This document shows, one piece after another, positions 47,501-58,883 of a DNA stretch of 64,000 nucleotides. Every line of letters begins with the position of its first letter. The first letter of the stretch is position 1. The notes beneath the pieces are model-generated. The model was not told the DNA's origin and searched no databases. It saw only the letters and a program-made list of their open reading frames with translations. Both the position numbers and the translations under genes were made by a program. This DNA is from Balanoglossus misakiensis (taxonomy: Eukaryota > Hemichordata): contig CM082577.2 in the NCBI GenBank assembly GCA_040954595.2, positions 9,548,001 through 9,612,000 on the forward strand, given 5' to 3'.

Positions 47501-48857
47501 CCTGACCAGTTCTACAGACTGTGGTTGTCCTTGTTCCTCCATGCAGGGTACGTACAGTGTTTTCCATCTCCAGTTCATGCCACAGACATCAAAAACTGCC
47601 TCCTCCTCTCTGAGTTCTGCAGGATCAAACCTATTAAGGCACCTGTAATCTTTCTTAGTCTGTCATCTATAATTTTACAGTGGGGATTATTTGTGTTTGT
47701 ACAGCGCCCTCTGTGTTGAAGACATACATGTCTATTTGAGGGCAGTGATCAATCACTCACAAGTTTTCTTTTGTTTTCTTCATCTCGTAGGATAATTCAC
47801 TGTGCGCTGACAGTGGTATTTCAGATGACGGTATTACGTGACCTAGAAAAACTAGCCGGTTGGTTGAGAATATCGATAGTCTATATGCTCAGTGGCATTG
47901 CAGGCAATTTGTTGAGTGCAATATTTATTCCCTACCGTGCAGAGGTAAGTTTGCCATGGGGAGATGACTCATTACCCCAAACTAGGATATTGTTCATGAA
48001 CGTGTTGGCACGTCTTTACTTATGGATAGGGGGAATGAAACCATACGGCTGAAAACATCAAGCTGTCAGGGTAAATTGTGTCCAAGCAGTAAACGATGAC
48101 AGGTAATTGGAACAAGAGGGTCGCTGGATAAAATTCTGTCACAATTCTTGTCTTTCTTGCGATATTTGGATATGAAATTTTATGTGATAAATGTTCATTT
48201 TAATAATAATAATAGTGAGCTCTTATATAGCACACATATCCACAGTGTTTTGTAATCAATTCAGGCGCTTTACATACAATTTTCTGATAGTTTTTGTATG
48301 AACTCGGGTATCAAAAAAAACCTCAACAGTGAGTACTTATGAGAACAGAAAATTGATACTGTACGAAGTCTGACACTTTCTTTCACCTTTAAACCTAAAA
48401 ATCTCACACCCTGCTCCATCAACAGGTGGGACCGGCGGGCTCGCTGTTCGGCATCCTGGCCTGCCTGGTGGTGGAGGTGCTCCAGAGCTGGCAGATGCTG
48501 GAGGAGCCCGGCAAGGCGTTGGGAAAGCTGCTGGGAATCATCGCCATCCTCCTGGTGCTGGGGCTGCTGCCGTGGATCGACAACTTCGCCGCCATCGGGG
48601 GCTTCGTCTCGGGGATCCTGCTGGCCTTCACCTTCCTGCCGTACATCCACTTCGGCGAGTTCGACCGGAAGAGGAAGATAGCGCAGATGATTTTGTGCTT
48701 CATTTTGTACCTCGTCCTCATGACGGCTGGGTTCCTGGTCTTCTATCTGTACCCGATCACCGACTGTAGCTGGTGCTACTATCTCAACTGCATCCCCTTC
48801 ACCGATAAATTCTGCGATAACATGGAGATGGAACTGAAAGAACGCCAGTACGAATAG
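35584..48857 (+). CDS. RHBDF: Inactive rhomboid protein (iRhom, RHBDF1/2 type)
   Basis: Fourteen coding exons: 35584-35780, 39307-39500, 40873-41075, 42054-42200, 43596-43846, 44503-44751, 45251-45362, 45772-45846, 46084-46245, 46704-46792, 46970-47198, 47447-47547, 47791-47944, 48426-48857; 864 residues (human iRhom1 about 855). An in-frame TAG precedes the ATG. The cytosolic N terminus has family motifs [38 protein letters not shown] and [11 protein letters not shown], and [11 protein letters not shown] near residue 350. TM1 is at about 419-437 ([20 protein letters not shown]). The cysteine-rich iRhom homology domain follows ([38 protein letters not shown]), then the rhomboid core ([55 protein letters not shown]). 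iRhoms escort ADAM17 from the ER to the cell surface and control EGF/TNF-type shedding. A725 replaces the catalytic serine (GPAG) and A777 stands where related iRhoms have histidine. One copy here; whether it predates the vertebrate 1/2 split is inferred. Confidence 0.96.
35823..35987. mobile_element. pogo/Tc1-like MITE in iRhom intron 1
   Basis: The left end TACAGTAAAACTCCAATTAT and the inverted right end (minus strand TACATGAAAACTCCAATTAT) flank 165 bp with internal TTCGGATAAC repeats. TA-flanked ends and the ACAGTAAAACTCC start are typical of non-autonomous pogo/Tigger-type elements. No transposase frame. It starts 42 bp after the exon 1 donor. Confidence 0.85.
36142..36227. mobile_element. 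68-bp near-perfect palindrome with 9-bp direct repeats (iRhom intron 1)
   Basis: Bases 36150-36184 and 36185-36219 are inverted repeats of 35 bp with a single mismatch and no spacer, centred on TTCC|GGAA. The palindrome is bounded by identical TAGTGTTCA at 36142-36150 and 36219-36227. This is the structure of a foldback/MITE insertion with a 9-bp target duplication. Confidence 0.9.
36468..36655. repeat. Dispersed hairpin repeat, copy 2 (iRhom intron 1)
   Basis: Hairpin ACTCGCCAAAATGAATAA (about 36517) pairing with ATTTATTCATTTTGGGCGAGT-type sequence (about 36547-36568). A tail follows (36588-36650, TTGTATCAAACATACTTAAT to AGAGACTTTGTCCCTC) that is the inverted equivalent of 14728-14800. Confidence 0.75.
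42392..42510. mobile_element. Small inverted-repeat element in iRhom intron 4
   Basis: CTCAAAGCGAGGCCA (about 42420-42434) is perfectly inverted as TGGCCTCGCTTTGAG (42476-42490). The flanks pair further (GCCCTCATG at the left, CATGAGGGGGCGC at the right), giving an element of about 119 bp. Confidence 0.75.
43270..43358. repeat. ~90-bp dispersed repeat, best-preserved copy (iRhom intron 4)
   Basis: Starts AACCCTTTCATCAACATGG, then a CAGTCCAAACCCATTG segment and GTTAGACCTCTAAAGAGG, and ends GGGGTGGAAAGGGTT. The two ends are inverted repeats (AACCCTTTCA / TGGAAAGGGTT). Copies here: 15361, 16047, 24385, 31539, 43270, 46577 and 54608, all intronic or intergenic. Confidence 0.85.
43857..44066. mobile_element. 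TA-flanked MITE with TTTTCGCG arms (iRhom intron 5)
   Basis: The left end TACTGTAAAACGAGTTATTT and the inverted right end (minus strand TACTGTAAAACTGTTATTTT) each continue into TCGCG, and TTTTCGCGA-type words recur inside. 210 bp, non-coding. It begins 10 bases after the exon 5 splice donor at 43847. Confidence 0.85.
46577..46664. repeat. ~90-bp dispersed repeat copy (iRhom intron 9)
   Basis: A degenerate member: AAACCTATTAGCGCTATAG, TTGGTCCATCTATCCATTG, GTTGGACCTCTACAGAGG, GAGTGAAAGGTTT. Confidence 0.7.
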
Positions 48858-51800
48858 TATCACCACCCACCCCTGTAGTTATCCTTCCACAAATCTCTTA
48901 CCTTTATTTTAGATATGTTAGGAGTGTTCCAAGATGTAGACGCCACAGGGGTGGCAGGCGTAGAATGTAAGATCGTTTTGTAAATGTATAGTAATAGTAT
49001 ATAACTTATCTGAAATTTTTTTTTTGTCAAAGCTTGCTTCCATTTGCCTTTTATTGACACATTGTTTATTCGTACCGTGAAAGACAATTAATTGGACTGA
49101 ACCAAAATGACTGGAAATTAGGGAAAGGGGTAGTTTTGCTAATGCAGCACATAAAATAGAGTCTTGTCAAATTTTTTGATGCCACAGATGACGTGTATCT
49201 TCATAATGAACAACTGGCTGAAAAAAAGGTATTTTTTATTGTTTTGATACCAACCATGCATTTACATGATACGATCCAGTCACGTGGTATTAAATCATGG
49301 ACTTTTTGGTACGTAGTTCGAGTATAAAAATCTTTGTATGACAAAGTGAGAGAGTTGTAGTCCTGTTGTGATGTTGGATGCTGTGAATATATGGATGGAT
49401 GGATAATAGTTTGTAGTGGGAATGTTGTTATGACATTTCTTTAATCCGGTCTAAATGTCCAATAACAGGAGTTTTCATCTTTTTTGTTCATTTCTGGAAC
49501 ACTAATGGAAGAAGTTAGACGTGAAAGGCGGTCCAAGCGAATAATATTCCACATTCCCGTTTTGTTTTCCACTGGGATTTTTGGCAATATTTAAAATTTA
49601 GAATATTTTAATTTAAGTAGGTTTCCTCAACAAATACTTCAGTGTCTTGTGCCAAATATTATAATTACGTGTACATATTTCATGTAAATGAATCTCGAAG
49701 GCTTATATAGAGAATGTTGATTTCATGTTTGGTCAGCTGTGTAATGGTAAGAGATGCACATCCTCTTTGCTGTCCAAGGCAGTCAGAATTAAGATTGAGA
49801 TATGAATATTCATGACACAATATGAGTGTAAAATATTCAGGATTTGTTACAACACGTGTGATTCAACCATAGCCAGAATTGTTTGTCTTGTGTACTGTTT
49901 GTATTTATAACTTTTGTTGATCTTGGTTTAACATTAAAACTTAAATCCATTGAAGCTATCTGCTTGGAATGTACAAATAATCTCGACAGGAATGAACTTC
50001 CTCAACAGCACATAAGAGAAGTTGGAATCTTTTTCTATTTACTATTTTTTGCTGTGGGTTGAACAAATCACATACTCCATCCTTGATCTTGTGTACTACG
50101 ATTGTCACTGATTTTGATCAATCTTGAAGATGAGTTGGGTGCTTCTGGTCAAATGACTGCATTTGGTTTAACTTCCTAATTGATGATGGTCAGTGCTTGG
50201 TGCTTGTGTGTGTTTCAGTAACACTACCGTTGCATTCAAAAAATGATAGCGTTATATCATGTGAACTCTGGTGGGAAAAAAAGCACAAGGGACTTTTCAA
50301 GTACCATACAAGTGTACGTAAGTAATTTTCACAGTGATTGTCATTTTTGCTGCTTCTCTGCATTTCCATTTGTAATGATGATTTCCCAGTGTAAAATAAA
50401 TTGGTTACATTGAACCATCGTATATGGTTAAATTTGTCATATTAGGTAAGTCTTGAAATGAATGCAAGTCTTGAATTGAATGAGCGAAATTAATTCTTTC
50501 TTTCATTACAACACTGTTCAGTCCAAAACACTTTCGAGGAGCAAGCTCTGTGGTATTACCATGGCGACAGTCGTTCTGGGTGACATGAGCTCAACAAAAT
50601 TCTAGTTGTAGCAATGAGATCCATGTGTTTGGACAAACCATGCATAGTGGAAAATTACGACAAATTGGTCTAGAAAAATTCATCTTCAGTTTTAAAAAAA
50701 ATCACACCAATGTCACAAGTATGATATTAAAGCAATAAAGACTGAGTTTCCAGAGAAAGGTCAGCCAATTTTCACCAGAATAAAAACTGAACTTCCTCAT
50801 TTACATGTTTTACATGTTTGCAGGGTGTACTTCATATTGAACCATAACACTGTGAGACATACTTCTCGCACTTGCGTGTTTGGCGACATTTATTTTCTAA
50901 AAAAAACGGTACATGTATATTTTGTAATAATTTTCCAACTTTTTTAAATGTTGAAATATGAAAGGAAAGGCAGAAATGCCTGTACTCATTGATTGCTTCA
51001 AAGTTTGTATTTGGATAACATTTCCGTTGTCACAACTGTTCAATGACAAAGTCACTGGCAAGTTTAGATGTATTGTAAAATAGGACAGTTACCACTGGCA
51101 CGGCTGAAATCTACACGAAGTTGAAACTCATCTGTTTTGGAGGCTGTTTATGACACTGCCAAGGTAGTCCGAAATATTGATATTGTATTCAACTGTACGC
51201 GTTTTTTCCAAGCAGACGCGTCAATAGAGATATTGACACATCTAGTTTTCATATTGTCTTTTGGAATAACAAGCTATAATTGTGTCTCGATTGATTCAGA
51301 GCCAGTTCAAAACAAAAACAATTAGAAACTGCTTGTTTATTTTTTCTCTGTATTATCTAGGAAAAGATGACTTCACTGCTTGCATAGTTTTGAAGTTTTT
51401 ACCATGCATAATTTATGCGTTTCAACTGTGATCTCTGAGAAACTTTGGACATTTTTAATCAGAAAAAACAGTCTGTTTCTGTGACTTGCAGCGGAGTTAA
51501 AAGCACAAGTTTGAATGGTAAGAGGTATAGCAGGATAAAGTTAGTTCTTCTAGAATGTTCATAGTTGAAGCAAGTTGCATTTTATCTCTGTTCTTACCTG
51601 CATATCAATGTCATCATTTTTGTCAAAGTGAAATAAAATAAACATTTCTATCAATTGTGCATGTGTCCTCGTCTTGTGTTGTCCTCACTTGACAGGAGTT
51701 TAGAAGATGGTGTACATCTGTATGTAAAGAATCACAAATTCACAATAATATTTATGTAATTGTATTATCTGTCATTTTTTGTAGTATTCTTCTACACAAA

Positions 51801-52001
51801 AAAGGACCATGTTTTGCCTGTACTTTTCATCATCAGAGTTAACTCTGGAAAGATAATCTGGATTTGATTGTACTCTAGATTACAAGAGCATGATAATTAT
51901 CAAATGTACAGTCCACCAAAATCGGTTAAAGCAGAGGCGTGCAAACACTGAAAACAAAATAAGTTGGATTTTATGTTTGGGGGCGCTTTAGTAATGCCAA
52001 T
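48858..52001 (+). other. iRhom 3' UTR / intergenic
   Basis: No exon is recognised. AATAAA at 51632-51637, with an overlapping AATAAA just after it and a GT-rich downstream stretch, is the best poly(A) candidate. It would give a long iRhom 3' UTR of about 2.8 kb ending some 350 bp before NOL11. Nearer AATAAA motifs (for example about 50395) are alternatives. Confidence 0.45.
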
Positions 52002-55000
52002 ATGGCGGCGCTCATGGAAGGATTCGATCTGTGTGCCGTGTCTGATATAAACGATTTTGTCGGCGTAAATCTCGGTAGGGATGATGACGAAACGCTTATT
52101 ATCACCACATATAGAAATGTGACCGTTTATAAGGTGGGTAATGTTTACATGTATGTCCGTCCACATGTTCTACCACGGTCGATCCATGGAGGGACCGTGG
52201 TTCTACTCAGTCAGTGGATGCAGGTTGCCCACGTGGGCTGAGCTTATGTACAGGCTGTCGATCTCACACTTCAGATACCTACGACGTAGCTGCAGAACCG
52301 CAGCTCGGGGTTTTCTCTGGTATATTGTGTGTGGACCGGCGACGGCAAAACTAGCCGTCCACACTCAACACCAGTCAATACATCATGATCCAGCTATGGT
52401 ACTGGAGCTATGCAACGCCATGGAGATGCATGTACTTCTGTCTGCCAACATTTACGAAACCGCCCCACCCTGTATATAAAAACAAAACATTGTCTGATTT
52501 CTCCTGCAGACATCTCATCAGAAGTCGCTCCACAGCTGGTCCGTCAAAGCAGGTGAACAGTTTACCTGTCCAGTCGTGCAAAATCAGACCGCCGATTATG
52601 TGGCTGTCCAACACCGCCAAGTAGGTTTCAATCTAAAGCAAACAATAACATGTGAAGTGGATGAACGATGGAGTAGTGTGTTTATCAAATTATCTGTATG
52701 TATGCGTATATGTGTGTGTACACTTTTTTGCTTTAATGCTGACACTGTACAACTATAGATACGCTCACCCCAAAAGGTCATACAAAATATAATTTCATTT
52801 CCTTTGCCAGAATGTAAGATTGTGGAAGACAGACGACGTAGATGTCCAGAAGCAAAAGAAGTATGTTCTTCCGCAGCCAGTACATGCCCTGTTCTCAAGA
52901 CCCAGTCGAGAGCCTGTTATCCTGTACAGCAGAGGGGCAGTGCAGACACTTCAGGCAGCCATGGATAATCCAAAGTCCAAAGTGGACGACGTGCTGGAGC
53001 GTGGGGAAAAGATTGTGTCCGCAGGGATGGTGGGAGAGGAACATTTGATTCTGATCACAGAGAATGAACAGGTTTGTCTTGAGAGAAAAAGAACTTATTC
53101 CAGCAGTCTTGTTAGTGTATTGATGTGAATTATACTGGTGTATTTCTGGCAGATGCTTGACTGAAAAGTTCAGTCTGACTGTTGAGGTTGCTGTGTCGAT
53201 CCCCATCATAAATGGGTGGAGGATGCAAAGCGCCCTCAATTGACAGAAGATTCAGTCTAGGCACACATTTAATCGCTGACCATGGTGTCAAGCATTGTAA
53301 CATCCAGCATTTGGGGGTGCACATACTCATATGTACAATGTATCTTCACAAAGGACTGTGGGAGAAAATACTCTCTATACTATGGAGATCTTTGGTGAAA
53401 CTGGCCTTTTCTGAAAGACATTACTGTAGGATGTTGCATGTACATATGACATGCACCTTTGGAGATGATTTGATATCAGATTTGAACAACAGACAGGACC
53501 AAATAAGAATCGTATGTCGCATACAGAGGCATCTTTCAGTTAAGTGGATGAATGATGAGGGAAACCAGCAGACACAAAAATTAAAACCAGTTTGTAGTCA
53601 TATCATCTTTGTCTTAGCATGTAAATAACATCACTTAACTGTGCCTCTGCATGTTACTTGGGCCATAACAATAAACAATTTCTTTGTTCCAGACTAAAAT
53701 GAGGAGAGTTTACATCCACTATCTTGAGGTGGAAGGAGATCAAGACGAGAACGCAGTAGTGAAATTACGTGTTGAAGCGACAGAAGATTCAACGAAGCCA
53801 GTCTTATGTCACTGTGTACACTTTGACAAAAAAAACCCTTTCTTGCTCACAATGTGTAAGTATTGAAAAGTAACTCTCTAGTATAAGTTTTTAAAGTAGA
53901 ACAAAATAATACAAAAGCACTCACAGATGACGACAAGCTGTTATTCAAATGAAGTTGATAAATTTTATAGTAATAGTATCAGATATGATATTCATAACTG
54001 CCCAAACACCTATGCATATATATAGTGATAGTTAGGTAGTAAGTTTGTTACTTAGTTAGTTTGTTTGTTAAGTTTATTATAGTGACATGATGTTTATCAT
54101 TACAAAAATTACAAATCATATATATACCTCCAAGCCCACGATAACTTTTTGTGTTGTTTTTGCCAGGGAGCAATGGTTCTGTGTACAAGACCAACATCCC
54201 CATCAGTTCAGATTTATCGAGCTCCTCCACTCTGCCATCTCATAAATTATTCAGTATCAATGGACTCACAGAGACATGTTCGGTAGCGATGACCATGATC
54301 GACGAGTCGCACGTTGCTTTGCTGGGTAACACGGACAAAAGTTCACCAAGAAAAGGTATGTTCCACTGTCCACGATGGAGGGAGTGTGGTATGTTGAAGT
54401 TTTCTTATACACAGACGTGTGGTTGTGTGTAGGATATGCTGCATGGTGTGTCTGTCACTGTTCCTCCATTTCACACACACACGCACTCCCTTCAATTCCC
54501 TGCCAACCAGTCCAGTCTATCCTTTGTTTAAAACATCAGCCTTTACCAGAGAACAGCTTTGACTAGATCATTTTGAACTGTGCTAATTTGAGCTCTGGAA
54601 GTCATTTAAGCTTTTCACCATGCACCATGGTTTGGTCTGAATCCACTGTTTTCTATGGTAGAGTTGGACCACTATAGAGGGAACTGGGGGTGAAAGGGTT
54701 AAAGTTTTCATTCAAGAGAGGATTGGATGGTTGTCTTGTCTCAATACTCTCAGTTGCATGCACTGAAGGGACTTGAAATTAACTCAACTTGCAACTTTGT
54801 GCCATGTTTGAGTTGTAATAATGACAATTTGTTGTACCCATCTTTCTTCTGTAGAATTACTAACTCTGTGGGATATAAACTATGGAACACTCCAGTCTAC
54901 ACAAGTCGTACACACCAACTCACCACCCTCCACGCACTCCAAATTGTTCAGATGTGCCTCGAGCATAGTTGCTGTGAGTGGTAAAACAGTCAAGGTGTAC

Positions 55001-58000
55001 GGCTACACAAGTGCGCCCTCAACGTTGTCATTGTCACTGGGGAAATGTGGCCAGCCTCTCGGAAGTGCCAATGTCGCGCCGTTTTCATCGTGGTCGGCGC
55101 CAAGCTTACCCGGTGAAAGGTCTGGTGACAGTGGAAGGCTTGAAGGTCTGCTAAGAAGGCTATCAGACAACACAATGGTAATGTTTGTTATGTGTTATTT
55201 ATCTTCTCCACCGCATTCTTTCATTGGCAGTGTTGCGGTTTGGCTTGCAATGATGGACTCTCTTGCTTTACACAAGACCTATAGTCCTCAGACCCCTAGG
55301 TACTGTGAGTGTGTGTAGTCCTGCCATTAGATGTGTTCATGCCTGTTCAATGAACTCCCCAAAAATATAACATTTTGTGAAAATTTGTGGTCTTTTACGT
55401 TGAAATGAAGTGTATGAAGATTTCATAAAGCTTAGCTACCAGGAGTAGAACAAGAAATCAGTGAAAAATACTGAAAAAATTAGCCAGAAGTTAGAGTTGC
55501 TGGGTTTTTAAGGAGTTCACTGCCAAAAACTGCACACAATTTTTTTGGAAAATGTGAGAATTATAGATATCAAAAGTTTTACATTTTGTTGAAAATTTCA
55601 GTGTGAGACTGGTGAAACTCTCTCTCACGCACTCCTGGATTTCGTCACGGAGTGTGCGGTCAACAAAGGAAAGATGGCGTACTGTGTGCCAGTTTTACTG
55701 CAACACATCATCAGTCGGGTGAAAATCGACGGCAATTTCTGGCCGGAGAAATCAATCGAGGCCCTGGTGAATTGTTTTCAAATATCTGCCAGGTGAGACT
55801 TTATGCCTTGTCTTTAAAACACAAACTTGTGTCAACTGAATGAAATATGTTTGTCTGAATTTGATGCAGAGGAATGCTTTTAAACTTTGTGGGCTTTGCA
55901 TCACAAAATGGCAACAGTCCGTGGAAAGGAATTTTTCCTTATGTTTCATACAGAGGTGCTATTTTGGACAAACAAGAACTGTAAGAACCAGAACACATAC
56001 AATCTAGGAGATTACATGACATGAAACCATTTAAGACTTGTTGAAAAAGTTGAGCTAGCCATAGCCTGGTTTTTATCACAAAGGACTGGAGCACACAGAC
56101 TTATAGGTTATTTCATATACTGTGACTGGTGTTTTAAGCTGCCTATTAAAGCTATACATGTACAACTCTTTTTTTTCTTGAAATTTTCAGATCATGCTCT
56201 GAACTTTTTCCAATCCTAATAGAGAAGAACGAATTAGCTTTGCTTAACTTGTGTTGTCGTTGGATGACCGACTTACCGGAGAAAACCTTAGCCAGATGTC
56301 TTCAGTATTACCTTGGGTAAGCTAAAATATAATACCCATAGATGCAGAATCCAAAAGAAGAATTTTCTTGGATATTCTATACTCATTGAGTTAGCCGTAC
56401 AGTATGCAGTAGGGATGAATGAAAATTGTTGGGTGGATATGATTGTTTACATACTTCTAAGCTCGGTGGTAGTTGTGGAGATGACCTCCATGATCCAGAT
56501 ACTTGGATGTATTTGTCACATGTAGTGTGGAAATGTATCCATGGAAAAGCGAATGGGAAAGCACTTATTCTATTAGGAATGTCAGTGGATTGAGGGGAGG
56601 GGGATGGTCTTTCTTCTTTAATAAGTTTTAATTGCAGATCAGCCATGGTTTGAATGTTTATTTTCAGCTACGTTTTTGATGTAGCTCATTTGTCTAGATC
56701 TTTTTCAACGTCTTGCGATTGTTCTGCAGCTTAAAGAGCCCGCAGTTACTGAATGCTGCCATGAAGACTAACGAGATACAAAAAGCAGCGAAAAGACTGC
56801 CCTCTGGAGACTGCCCAGTGCATAGGTGTACAGCGGTGTTGATGTATCCTTGATTGCAACTACCGTGACACCATCAGGTGTATATGTCAGTGTTCATCTG
56901 CTGAAGTTTGATGCTTAGGAATGCTAATGTCAACTTATGATGGTAGAAAATGTGATGATGGGCTTACCCCCAAAATATCAGCTCTTTTTAAATATTTCAT
57001 AAGAATGAAAAAACAAATACTAGTCTAATGTTTAAAATTGGTCTATACTCTTCACCTCGCAAACCTTGATCTGTTGATTTCAAATCACGTTTCCTTGACA
57101 ACCATCACCAGCAATCAAATTCTGCTCTGTCCTGTTAATGATGTCTTTATCGTCGATCACCTCCGGAACTTCACTTTTGACGAAGTCATGGTGGGGTTTG
57201 CCTTTCTCTATATTCTGTATAATCACTGTACATGTCTTTCTTACCTGCCCTAATGTACACACACAATCACTACATATATTTCAATAGGAACATTTGGGAT
57301 ATTTTGTGCTACAGTGATGTTTGTATCCTAACCAGTGGCATGAATTAATGTGTTGGTGAAATGATATCATTGATTTATCTTTGTCCGCAGGTATTCATGA
57401 ATTATCTTTACTACCTCTTGATCTCAGTGCCAGTGTGTGAAAAAGATGGAATATCCATGGCAACGGTGAGTAAATTTTACCTATTTCTGTCCCCAAGACT
57501 AAAAAAAGACGTGTTGGGAATTTCTCATAAAATTGTAATTAAGTGAAAGAAAACCAAAACTATTTCATAAACCTTGACTATTTGTATTGATTTTGATAGG
57601 TCATAGATTGGTTGTGCATGCTGATAGATGCACATTTCACTCAACTGGTGATTGTACACGACGCCAGGGATGTGTTGCTAAAATTACATCGGACAGTTGA
57701 GGATCAGGTAGGTCAATATCAATTCTTGCTTTTTGCTTCGTGCTTGGGGGGTCAAGTCACGTTGTAATGATTGCATTGTGGGTAAAAGGTCGACAACTAC
57801 CTGTGGTAAGAGTTTGAAGAGATGAAATGTTACCTGCATTTCATGGCTTATCTCTGTCTAGAATATCTTTGTAGTTAGCATTTGTTCAACTTTTTCACAT
57901 TTTGTTATTGTTTCTGCTACAAAAGTTCAGTGACCTTCTGAACTCTGACCCCTGTTGACCTGTAACACCATAGAGGGGTTTACCCCTGAACAGGGTGCTG

Positions 58001-58883
58001 TTGAGAGACCTTTAATTTTTGCAGCATATATTTGCTCTTTGGCTATTACAAGCGAATTCTTTGATTTACATCAAGTGTCATGCACTGATTAGTCTGCCCA
58101 TCAAAACCAGTGAACCTTGAAAGCGTCTCTAAAGAAATCACCCCACTGGTGATTGTTTTTGCCGTACCAGTTAAAGTGTACATGTTATCCCGTGAAGAGG
58201 AATGCATGTTCACTCACCTGGAACCAGACAAGACTGATATTAGATAAATAAATCACGTATCATAATAGCTCCGTCGCAGTTCTCAGAGGTTAGGCAGTCT
58301 TGCTCCACAGGAGAACTGTGACACCTTCAGTAGGTAGATCGTCCTGATCTAATATACAAGGTAAAATGTTGTGAACTTGTTAGTAAAACCAGGGAGAATA
58401 TTGATACCCTGATGTAATGATGATGTCTAACCACTCCTCTGGGAGTCAAATTACTGCGATGTCACTCAAACATTGCAGGTCACGCTTAATTTGACCAGCG
58501 CAATGTCCAGTGGTCGTTTCCAGATGCTCTGACAGTTCGGAATGTTTTTAAGTTTGGAAAACATGAAATTACCAAGACCTATGAAAGTGTTTGTAGTTTT
58601 TTCTTTAGTCTATGAGATTTGAACGTGACCTTCTATAGCAACAGACAGCAAACGGCAGAAACTAAGCAAAAGTAAAGACGGCGCCTATATCTACAGCTGA
58701 TTTTAATCAGATTGTGTCTCCCTCAACAATGTCTATCTCTCTTTCTTTTTGCAGGTGCAATTCTTCAAGGAGCTAGGGAGTCTTCGATGTTTGCTGCAAC
58801 TTCTGGAGACGACTAAGGCTCCGTCAGTCCAACCCAAGCAAGACAACAATACCCCGTACTGCATTGAAATCTTGAAGTTGTAG
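52002..58883 (+). CDS. NOL11: Nucleolar protein 11 (SSU processome / t-UTP factor)
   Basis: Thirteen coding exons: 52002-52133, 52510-52620, 52811-53071, 53693-53855, 54167-54355, 54855-55177, 55602-55792, 56191-56316, 56730-56843, 57112-57190, 57391-57465, 57600-57707, 58755-58883; 666 residues (human about 719). NOL11 acts in the nucleolus with UTP4 in the t-UTP subcomplex, supporting rDNA transcription and early 18S pre-rRNA processing. Matches to the family run from the N terminus (MAALMEGFDL; SWSVKAGEQFTCPVVQNQTA; EPVILYSRGAVQTLQA) through the beta-propeller (ETCSVAMTMIDESHVALLGN) to the helical C-terminal region (VFMNYLYYLL, VIDWLCMLIDAHFT) and the final YCIEILKL. The ATG lies inside an ATGGCGGCGC element, as in many TATA-less housekeeping genes. 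Intron 9 is U12-type (separate entry). AATAAA at 58961 is a likely poly(A) signal. The low-similarity middle (exons 6-9) is shorter than in human. Confidence 0.95.
54608..54702. repeat. ~90-bp dispersed repeat copy (NOL11 intron 5)
   Basis: AAGCTTTTCACCATGCACCATGG start, GGTCTGAATCCACTG, GAGTTGGACCACTATAGAGG, and GGGGGTGAAAGGGTTAA end. Confidence 0.8.
56844..57111 (+). other. U12-type (minor spliceosome) intron in NOL11
   Basis: The intron starts GTATCCTTG, an exact match to the U12 donor consensus (RTATCCTT). TTCCTTGAC at 57091-57099 is an exact match to the U12 branch-site consensus (TTCCTTRAC), 12 bases before the terminal CACCAG. The usual long pyrimidine tract is missing. Joining 56843 to 57112 keeps the frame (CTAVL|INQILLCPV) and restores similarity to the family. 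The other introns of the gene have ordinary U2-type ends. Confidence 0.93.

Noticed and set aside
48270-48866. 198-codon minus-strand frame
   Set aside because: It is the antisense shadow of the GC-rich last iRhom exon.
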